Part shown: positions 1 through 5,178 of the stretch, piece after piece
How positions within the stretch are numbered: the stretch's first letter is position 1
Layout of the letters: each line of letters begins with the position of its first letter
DNA from: an uncultured Ureaplasma sp.
GTDB lineage: Bacteria; Bacillota_I; Bacilli_A; Mycoplasmatales; Mycoplasmoidaceae
Length of the DNA: 5,178 bases
Direction of reading: 5' to 3'
NCBI GenBank assembly: GCA_949295235.1
Contig: CASFKH010000082.1
Span: 1 to 5,178 of the forward strand
Translations under genes and position numbers: made by a program
Notes under the pieces: model-generated
The model's database searches: none
What the model saw: the letters and a program-made list of their open reading frames with translations, nothing else
Told to the model about the DNA's origin: nothing

Positions 1-33
1 ATTTTCGATAGTATTTTTTATTTAAAATTACAA

Positions 34-1683
34 TTATAAAATTAACGAATCTTTAATTTTTAAGAATTCACCAAAATTTTCATATATATTATACAAATCA
101 GTTTTTAATGCCATTATTATAGGCGAATATGGATTTCCATAACTAGCATTTCCAAAATAAATTCCATATTGTACTGGTTCAATATTAATAATATCATTAT
201 TATCAAAAACATACCATCATGCAGGAGAACCGGATGCACCAGGTTGAAATAATTCTGGTAATTGTGTGACTTTATATTTAATTCAATCCATTCAAAAATG
301 AATTAAATTATTCTTAAATCCAACATAAGTATGAACCATTTCATATCCATTTGACAATTTATCTAAATTAAAACAATATTCATAATGTCAATATGGAAAC
401 CCACCCATTGCTGTGAATTTTTGAAATGGATTATTTTCTTTATAAGGATTAGACTTTCCTAAATTTTTATTTTTTAAGTAATTATTATAACATCCAGATA
501 CATTTCTAAAAAAATTTAAAAAATTAGGATGTTTTTCTAAATTATCAAAATTAAATGTCATCTGAACTAATGATGCATCTATATTATATCGTTCATTTGT
601 ATTTGATGTTTTGTTTGAAAATAAATTTAAATTATCACTTGAATTTTCAGGAATATTTGGAGGTGAACAATCTGTTCAAATAGTTATATCATCTATATGA
701 ATTGAATCAGCGCTTGAATCTGTATCTGCAATATTTTCCATATTACCATCAGGTTTAAGTCTCATAACTTTTATATATTTATCATTAGCCTTTGTTATAT
801 ACGGGCACATTAACCCTGTTTTCACTATTTGTTCATTATTATATAAAGTCAAAGCATCATAAGCGACATGAAAATTTGTTAATAAATATCAATTTAATAC
901 TTTTTTATCATTATCTACATCAATATAAAATGAACTACATGTTCCAGATTTGCTTCCTATATAAATATTAAAAACATTATTTATTAAATAATCATTAAGA
1001 TTAAAATCTTCTTCATCCTTAGGTATATTAATCAATGAACCATCAATTCCTGGATATATTGAATCACAATAAATATTTATATTGAATGTTTTATTGATAT
1101 CAAAAGTATATTTTTCAATATTTAAATTTTGATCTGAATTGTTAATGATAATTTTTTGGATAGATATTGGGTATGTATATATATTATTATTAAGATAATA
1201 TTCTTCAATATTTAATAGTATATCAACATTATTATATTTATTTGGATCTAGACCTAATGAACCAATAAAATCATTATAATTGTTTGTATTAAATAAATAA
1301 TTTAAAAGCTCATCATTATTTTTTGTATTTGTTATTTTAATTTCTTTATCTAATCTAGAATAGTTATTTTCGTCAATATGATATGTATTTTTTAATCAAT
1401 TATCTATGTAATTTAAATTTTTTGAAACATCAATATTAGTTTTATTCCAACCATTGTAAGCTAAAATGGCTTTGGATGTATCAAAATTAATATTATTTAT
1501 CTTATTGCTATATTTTTCTATAAATAAATCATTTGGATTAGTATCATTATCAGTATTGTTATTATTAGTATCATTATTAGTATTGATATTAATAGATAAT
1601 AGTACCCCTACTACAATAGAAGGAATTGATATACTTGCTAAAGCTAAAATTACCATTGATTTTAAAAAATATTTATTTTTCAT
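34..1683 (-). CDS. Exported DUF31-family serine protease-like protein (mycoplasma peptidase), 549 aa
   Basis: Read with TGA as Trp, the frame runs unbroken from ATG at 1683 to TAA at 34-36. Residues 1-9 are basic, and 10-31 form one hydrophobic segment ending SIVVGVLLSI with no lipobox Cys, so this is a signal anchor or cleaved signal peptide. Residues 32-52 are an Asn/Asp/Thr-rich linker, and about 55-235 are unassigned. The C-terminal half is a trypsin-like fold of the type in mycoplasma DUF31 peptidases: SGTCSSF at 246-252, TNFHV with H272, IDASLV with D369, GGFPY at 427-431, PGASGSP at 481-487 with the nucleophile at S484, and YGIYFG at 506-511. The triad is assigned by motif position and all three residues are present. 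Family members include MIP, which cleaves antibody captured by MIB; the substrate here is unknown. A good RBS (AAAAAGGA) lies 5 nt before the ATG. A terminator closes just upstream, so its own promoter is unclear. Confidence 0.88.
1537..1581 (-). repeat. Asn/Asp/Thr low-complexity linker coded by short degenerate repeats
   Basis: Residues 35-49 of the protease consist only of Thr, Asn and Asp. On the plus strand they are coded by interleaved ATT, ATC and AGT triplets (for example attattagtatcattatta). The tract sits directly after the hydrophobic segment and probably acts as a flexible spacer between membrane and ectodomain. Trinucleotide-rich DNA of this kind can change length in frame; whether it does here cannot be seen from one sequence. 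Confidence 0.6.
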
Positions 1684-1688
1684 TTTGA

Positions 1689-1696
1689 TCCTTTTT
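1689..1696 (-). promoter_or_regulatory. Ribosome binding site of the DUF31 protease gene
   Basis: On the coding strand AAAAAGGA precedes ATG by 5 nt, a good Shine-Dalgarno match. It supports the start at 1683. An upstream ATG at 1699 is out of frame and lacks such a site. Confidence 0.75.
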
Positions 1697-1714
1697 CATA
1701 GTTTAGTTAATTGT

Positions 1715-1770
1715 AAAAAAAAAAAAAAACAATATTAACTATATTATATAGTATTTTATAGTTAATATTG
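1715..1770 (-). terminator. Rho-independent terminator after the middle repeat-protein gene
   Basis: On the minus strand, CAATATTAACTATA (1770-1757) pairs perfectly with TATAGTTAATATTG (1743-1730). This gives a 14-bp stem with a 13-nt loop, followed at once by 15 consecutive T (plus-strand A at 1715-1729). It begins 30 bases past the TAA at 1800-1802. The stem is AT-rich, as expected in a low-GC mollicute, but the U-tract is very long. There is no T-tract on the plus-strand side, so it acts in one direction. The T-tract ends only 31 nt before the ATG of the protease gene. Confidence 0.82.
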
Positions 1771-1799
1771 TTACTTAATTGGGATTAATATTATAAATG

Positions 1800-3512
1800 T
1801 TATTTATTTTGAGTTTGTAAAGGAACTTTAGTAGGAGCACTAATAAAAATACCATATCCAAAATTTGCAAAATTACTTGTATATCCATAAGTAATAAATG
1901 AATTATTATATGTACTAATTCTTTCAATATTATTACCACCAGCGATAATATTTGTTTTTATATTATTTATTAATGCATATGTTGGAAAGAAAAAACGAAC
2001 CCATTCAACATCATTACCATATTTACTACTATTAATTAATTCTGAATTTATATTGGTAGTTACTCAATGTGTTGTGCATATTCCACTACCAATTTCAGAT
2101 GTTGTCATAATTGATGGTGTATAGTTAGGTAAGGCGCCAAAATTTTTAACTAATTCATTAAGTTTATTATATAATTCATTAAAACTACCATTTGGTACAT
2201 TTGCCAAATCACTTGGATCTCAACTATTTTTCCAATTATTATATACTCAATCTTGAACTAAATCAACCATTTGTTCAATTTGATTATCATTAAATCAAAA
2301 ACAATCATAAGCTGTAGTCAAATTATTATATACCAATTGATCTTTAGGTTGGTTTTCAGGATACTCACTATTAATTCCTAAATGGTCAGTAGGATTAATA
2401 TTAATTTTATTAATTTGTTTATTAGTATTTTTATCTACTAACTCAAATCCAATAAATTGACTTACTAATTTTCCTGATTCTGTTGGATTAACACTATAAG
2501 ACTCGTTTAAACCTTTAACATTATTTAATGCTATAATTTTACATGGATAATTTTCTGGTAATAAATTATTTAGTTGTTCTATCAATTGATTATATATTTT
2601 TTCTCCTAATTGAGATTTTGGATCATTTAACAATCTATTAGGAACTTCAGAATTTTTATTTCATTCTCTACTTGCTGTTTCTCCAACCAAATTTTCAATA
2701 CTTTTTAAAACTTCATCAGGAATACTAAGGGAACCATCAAGATTATAATATGTAGAAATTAATGTTGAAATAGGAGAAGTTGACAATAACGATGAACCAT
2801 CATTAACCCTAAAATTAGTACAATTATCTGAAATTTGATGATTAAATTCAATTTTAGCTGGATCAACTGTGTAATATATACCACCCGGAGTTAAATTCAA
2901 CGATACATTATTAACTTCAAGACCATATGGGCTAACAATAGCATTAATTTGTTCTTTAATTGTATTTTGAACTTGATCTTGGTTACTTATATCATTTCAT
3001 GGATTGATATTACTTAATAATATTTGTCAAATTTGTTCTTCAATACTACTTAAATCAAATGCACCATCAATTTGATCTAAATTACTAATTGAAGTCATAA
3101 TACCATTTTTAGATATTAATTCATTATTGTTTACTGTAAAATCATCATTTTCACCAATATTAGCATTTTTATCCATTACTAAAGTAATTGGATTAGCAAC
3201 TTGTGTTCCATTTGAACCGGGTGTTAAAGTAATATTAATATCAGAAACTATTAAATCAACATTATTATCTTTTAAATATTGATTAATGGAGTTAATTAAT
3301 TCTGATTTTGCAGATTCTAATTCATCAATAGATTTAACACTACTGATTTTATTTTTAATCATTTTTCAAATTTCACCAAGATAATCTTGAATAGAATTTG
3401 AGTTATTTTTTGTAGCTTCAACTGCTAATACAATTGGAACTGTAATTGTAGCAGCTGTAGCAACTGTTGCCCCAAAAATTCATAATCCTTTTTTTATTTT
3501 TTTTTTATTCAT
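1800..3512 (-). CDS. Membrane-anchored repeat surface protein (unnamed family), 570 aa, phase-variable promoter
   Basis: The frame runs from ATG at 3512 to TAA at 1800-1802 when TGA is Trp (9 of 11 Trp codons). Residues 1-8 are Lys-rich. Residues 9-31 are hydrophobic (GLWIFGATVATAA, then TITVPIVLAV) with no Cys, so the protein is probably anchored by an uncleaved or cleaved signal and is not a lipoprotein. The rest looks extracellular. Trp-led modules start near residues 49 (about 123 aa), 172 (112 aa, with IVSPYG) and 284 (about 143 aa), followed by a C-terminal domain from about 427 to 570. Each of the first two modules has an amphipathic helical start, then beta-like strands (INITLTP, NPITLVMD) and a closing helix. 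It is a co-linear paralogue of the gene to its right. I do not recognise a named family and assign no biochemical activity. It has its own promoter with a homopolymeric spacer and its own terminator, so it is probably monocistronic. Confidence 0.88.
2664..2997 (-). repeat. Repeat module 2 of the middle gene (residues 172-283)
   Basis: This 112-residue module starts at W172. It contains QINAIVSPYGLEV followed by VSLNLTPGG, matching INSIVSPYGINV and VDITLTD in the second visible module of the right-hand gene. The later half diverges, but a helix closes the module before the next Trp at residue 284, as in the paralogue. Confidence 0.65.
2998..3368 (-). repeat. Repeat module 1 of the middle gene (residues about 49-171)
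   Basis: The module runs from W49 (IWKMIKNKISS) to just before W172. It contains INITLTPGSNG, the block NPITLVMD and the motif QIDGAFDLSSIEEQI. This last motif matches QIDGSFDLSSIQDDI in the first visible module of the right-hand gene. The preceding helix-forming segment contains ELINSINQYL. Confidence 0.65.
3497..3506 (-). repeat. A10 homopolymer inside the first codons
   Basis: On the coding strand there are ten consecutive A in codons 3-6, one T, then seven more A (3495-3489). A one-base slip would shift the frame right after the start codon; a +1 or -1 change soon meets a stop because the code is so AT-rich. A Lys-rich signal peptide also explains such a tract without any switching role. 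Confidence 0.55.
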
Positions 3513-3516
3513 AATT

Positions 3517-3526
3517 TTCCTTTTTT
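3517..3526 (-). promoter_or_regulatory. Ribosome binding site of the middle repeat-protein gene
   Basis: The coding strand reads AAAAAAGGAAAATT and then ATG, with GG centred about 7 nt before the start. Two ATGs further upstream (3539 and 3532) are not preceded by such a site. The one at 3532 opens a frame that soon stops. Start 3512 is therefore preferred and gives a typical Lys-rich signal sequence. Confidence 0.7.
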
Positions 3527-3544
3527 ATTCATATTTCATTTTCT

Positions 3545-3572
3545 ATTATAGTTTTTTTTTTTTTTTTGTCAA
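3545..3572 (-). promoter_or_regulatory. Consensus promoter with a homopolymeric spacer (likely phase-variable)
   Basis: On the coding strand there is a perfect -35 TTGACA (3572-3567), a 16-bp spacer of 15 A plus one C (3566-3551), and a perfect -10 TATAAT (3550-3545). Transcription should start near 3538, giving a leader of about 26 nt with the RBS. A homopolymer filling the spacer means that gain or loss of single bases changes the -35/-10 distance and hence promoter strength. Homopolymer tracts next to the -10 box are known to phase-vary mycoplasma surface genes (for example vlp of M. hyorhinis). The promoter call is strong; switching is inferred. Confidence 0.85.
3552..3567. repeat. 16-base poly-T (plus strand) homopolymer in the promoter
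   Basis: Sixteen uninterrupted T on the plus strand lie between g3551 and g3568. Fifteen fall in the spacer and the sixteenth is the last base of the -35 hexamer. It is the longest homopolymer in the window and is prone to slipped-strand mispairing. Confidence 0.9.
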
Positions 3573-3639
3573 GCAACTAGATTTATTGTTTAAATCACAA
3601 TCTTTTTTGACAACTTAAATTTGTTAAAATTCAAATATG

Positions 3640-3683
3640 AAGTAAACAAAAACCTTATCAAAATTGACAAGGCTTGTCTACTT
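3640..3683 (-). terminator. Long hairpin with T-rich distal arm, probable terminator of the right-hand gene
   Basis: The coding strand forms an outer 10-bp helix (AAGTAGACAA with TTGTTTACTT), an internal loop, and an inner 7-bp helix (CCTTGTC with GATAAGG) closed by a 6-nt loop. The inner helix is followed by TTTTTGTTT. Both helices contain one position that is G-U in minus-strand RNA but A-C in plus-strand RNA, so the structure belongs to the minus-strand transcript. It lies about 97 nt past the stop at 3780. It could act as a terminator using the inner stem and U-tract, or as a stable 3' end. Confidence 0.65.
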
Positions 3684-3779
3684 TAAAATACACATTTTTG
3701 AAAGTACTAATATGTATTCTAAGAATAAATTTAATAATTATTTAAATAAGTACCTTAATACTAACTAATTTACTATATA

Positions 3780-5178
3780 TTAAGCTTTCACACCAGTTTT
3801 ACATCAAACAAGTAAAAATCTTTTACCATCAAATCCATATGTAGATAAAAATGGATTGTTATCACCACTTACTTTTATTGGAGTATTATTCTCAAAATTA
3901 ATACCAATTTGAACTCATTTATAAGTTGTGTCAAATCCAGATGGTGGAGTTTGATAATTACCATTTCAATAATTTAATCCAATCGCCATTACAGAATTAA
4001 ATGTTTTCATAACATCATTAATTTTTGCAATTAGATCTGATTGATTAATATCATCTCATCCTGTTGTTCAATTTGTACTAACATATTCATTAACTTTTTG
4101 TGCCAACTTATTACCATAATTATCATCCAAATAAATACCTGGAAGTGCAGTATTTATATTTTTGAAAACTAAATATTTTCCACCTGCTGAATATTGTTGA
4201 ATCAATATATTTTCATTTAATTCAGGGCCATTTGAAGCGATTATAATATTATCAAATGAGTTAGAATCCTCCTTATTTACAAATGTAAATGATAAATTTA
4301 CAGTTAATTTTTGATCTGGACTAACATCCATATATGCTTCATAATTGGATATCTCATCAATAGAAAGTGGGAAATTTGGAACCAAACTTTTTAATTTACT
4401 ATTAATATCATCTAAAACTTTTTGATAATTATTACCAAGTCCCTCTTTAACATTAGCATATCAATCTGGCGCTGTAGGATTAGTTCAATATTTTGAAACT
4501 TCTTCAGCTGCAAACTCATATAATTCATTAAGTACACTTTTTGGGAATAAAACTTGTCCTTGTTCGTTTTTAAAGGTACCAATACCAGTAACAATAGGAG
4601 CTTTAGTTGTTAAAGTTAAATTGCTAGCACTGAAATATTGATATGATCCTGATACATTTTCGTCAAATGTAATTGTAACTGGGTATGCAACTTTGAAAAA
4701 ACTTGATGTTGAATCAGTTAATGTAATATCCACATTAGTTACATTAATTCCATAAGGAGAAACAATAGAATTTATAGATTGTACTAATGCTTCTTCTTTT
4801 GTTATTTCTTGATTAGTATCAATTCAATTTCGGTTAATAACTTCAGTAATTTTTGAATAAATATCATCTTGAATTGAACTTAAATCAAATGAACCATCAA
4901 TTTGAGCTAAATCACTAATTCCTGTTTGGATAGGGTCAATTGTAGCTAAAGTGTTTCCATTTGAATTGAATTTAGTATATGTACCTGATACTTTTTTGTC
5001 AAATGTAATTGTAACTGGGTTTGCATTTTTCAATTTATTATCACCATCAACTAAAGTAATATTAACACTAGTTGCTTTAATTCCATATGAACTAACAACA
5101 CTATTAATATCATCTACAAGTTTATTTTGAATGCTATCTTTTTGAGTAATATTAGTTCAATTATCATTAACAACTGCA
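3780..5178 (-). CDS. Repeat surface protein, paralogue of the middle gene (partial, start beyond window)
   Basis: The frame is open from the window edge to TAA at 3780-3782, giving 465 visible residues; all nine Trp codons seen are TGA. The visible part has Trp-led modules: 5159-4827 (111 aa), 4826-4488 (113 aa) and 4487-4071 (139 aa). A C-terminal domain of 96 aa ends in FLLVWCKTGVKA. Modules 1 and 2 share a plan: a helical start with INSVVSSYGIKA or INSIVSPYGINV, then VNITLVDG or VDITLTDS, then PVTITFD..VSG.Y..F, then PI.TGI, then a closing helix. The order and lengths match the neighbouring complete gene, so the N-terminus is probably also a membrane anchor, but this is not seen. No enzyme motif is visible and the function is unknown; an adhesin or antigen role is only a guess from architecture and context. 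Confidence 0.82.
4071..4487 (-). repeat. Module 3 of the right-hand gene (139 aa, divergent)
   Basis: A longer Trp-led segment starts at WTNPTAPDWY and ends before WTTGWDD. It keeps the helix-then-strand order (VLDDINSKLKSL, then LTVNLSFTF) but has little sequence identity to modules 1 and 2. Its length is close to the 143-residue third module of the middle gene, which likewise opens with W and closes before a W..SW/W..GW motif. Confidence 0.5.
4488..4826 (-). repeat. Tandem module 2 of the right-hand gene (113 aa)
   Basis: The module starts at the Trp at 4826 (NWIDTNQEI). It carries INSIVSPYGINVTNVDITLTD, then YPVTITFDENVSGSYQYF and PIVTGIGTF. After the central block it replaces the QIDG motif with NEQGQVLFPKSVLNEL, a helical close that parallels LDGSLSIPDEVLKSI in module 2 of the middle gene. 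Confidence 0.75.
4827..5159 (-). repeat. Tandem module 1 of the right-hand gene (111 aa visible)
   Basis: The module starts at the Trp at 5159 (NWTNITQKD). It carries VVSSYGIKATSVNITLVDG, then NPVTITFDKKVSGTYTKF, then QIDGSFDLSSI and a closing helix. Its central 42 bases (4984-5025) match 4648-4689 of module 2 at 39 of 42 positions, exactly 336 bp away. Confidence 0.75.

Larger units (their letters stand above)
1684..1799 (-). promoter_or_regulatory. Intergenic region carrying the leader of the DUF31 gene; promoter not resolved
   Basis: The 116 bases hold a terminator hairpin, a 15-base homopolymer and the RBS. No convincing -35/-10 pair is seen. TATAAT occurs on the coding strand at 1795-1790, upstream of the hairpin, and again at 1748-1743 inside the loop and stem. 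Neither has a good -35 at 16-18 bp. TAAACT (1705-1700) is a weak -10 match and would leave a leader of only about 10 nt. Expression could come from an atypical promoter relying on -10 alone, or from partial readthrough. Confidence 0.35.
3513..3779. other. Intergenic region between the two paralogues
   Basis: The 267 bases hold the probable terminator hairpin (3640-3683), the consensus promoter (3545-3572) and the RBS of the next gene. The part at 3684-3779 is AT-rich with no gene or clear structure. On the plus strand TTGACA occurs at 3607-3612 and 3664-3669, but the nearest TAAAAT hexamers are 12 and 14 bp away. That is too close for a usual promoter, and no open frame follows. Confidence 0.6.

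Noticed and set aside
1..33. Terminator after the protease gene
   Set aside because: Only 33 bases remain past the stop. They are AT-rich but show no convincing stem with a T-tract on the coding strand.
1466..1738. Plus-strand 90-residue open frame
   Set aside because: It lies antisense to the signal peptide and linker of the protease gene and takes its last residues from the A15 tract. Its hydrophobic look comes from the complement of AT-rich codons, and it has no RBS.
1800..3512. Lipoprotein assignment for the anchored proteins
   Set aside because: Neither N-terminal hydrophobic segment (in the middle gene or in the protease) has a lipobox Cys, so a lipoprotein call is not supported even though many mollicute surface proteins are lipoproteins.
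1800..3512. Identification of the repeat proteins as MIB, the immunoglobulin-binding partner of MIP
   Set aside because: They are built of tandem modules of about 112 residues, and I see no motif tying them to MIB or Protein M. Adjacency to a DUF31 protease alone is not enough.
3607..3689. Plus-strand promoters from TTGACA at 3607 and 3664
   Set aside because: The following TAAAAT hexamers are only 12 and 14 bp away and no open frame or RNA gene is seen downstream. The second TTGACA is part of the hairpin.
4412..4594. Minus-strand 60-residue open frame in another frame
   Set aside because: It overlaps the long repeat-protein frame and has a composition typical of an out-of-frame shadow in AT-rich DNA.
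1800..5178. Several short minus-strand genes or a decayed pseudogene cluster
   Set aside because: The breaks are all TGA codons at Trp positions. Under code 4 both frames are continuous, with normal stops only at TAA, so these are intact genes and not pseudogenes.

Overview
The window is very AT-rich and is read entirely on the minus strand. It comes from a mollicute (Mycoplasma, Malacoplasma or Spiroplasma type) that uses genetic code 4. The best evidence is that three long reading frames open only if TGA is read as tryptophan. In the rightmost gene all nine tryptophans seen are TGA. In the middle gene nine of eleven are TGA, and in the left gene seven of nine. With that code the apparent short ORFs merge into three large genes. 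The genus cannot be fixed from this sequence alone.

Layout in transcription order (right to left): (1) positions 5178-3780 hold the C-terminal 465 residues of a large repeat-containing protein whose start lies outside the window. (2) Positions 3779-3513 are intergenic. They hold a long hairpin with a U-tract (probable terminator of gene 1), then a consensus promoter whose -35/-10 spacer is almost entirely a homopolymer (16 T on the plus strand including one -35 base; poly-A on the coding strand). This is the classic layout of a slippage-driven phase-variable surface-antigen promoter. (3) Positions 3512-1800 encode a complete 570-residue paralogue of gene 1, with an N-terminal membrane anchor and no lipobox. 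(4) Positions 1799-1684 hold a perfect 14-bp hairpin followed by 15 T on the coding strand (terminator). A third segment beyond it can pair with one arm of the hairpin. (5) Positions 1683-34 encode a complete 549-residue exported serine-protease-like protein of the mycoplasma DUF31 family, with a recognisable His/Asp/Ser triad (H272, D369, S484).

The two repeat proteins share one architecture: tryptophan-led modules of about 112, 112 and 140 residues, then a C-terminal domain ending near a W-V / STY core. Some stretches are nearly identical at the nucleotide level, both between the genes and between tandem modules. I do not recognise them as a named family. The simplest reading is a cell-surface locus: a phase-variable, recombining family of anchored repeat proteins beside an anchored or secreted DUF31 protease. 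The MIB-MIP immunoglobulin capture-and-cleavage pairs of mycoplasmas are a precedent for coupling a surface protein with a DUF31 protease, but nothing here shows that the repeat proteins bind immunoglobulin. The functional link is inference from adjacency.
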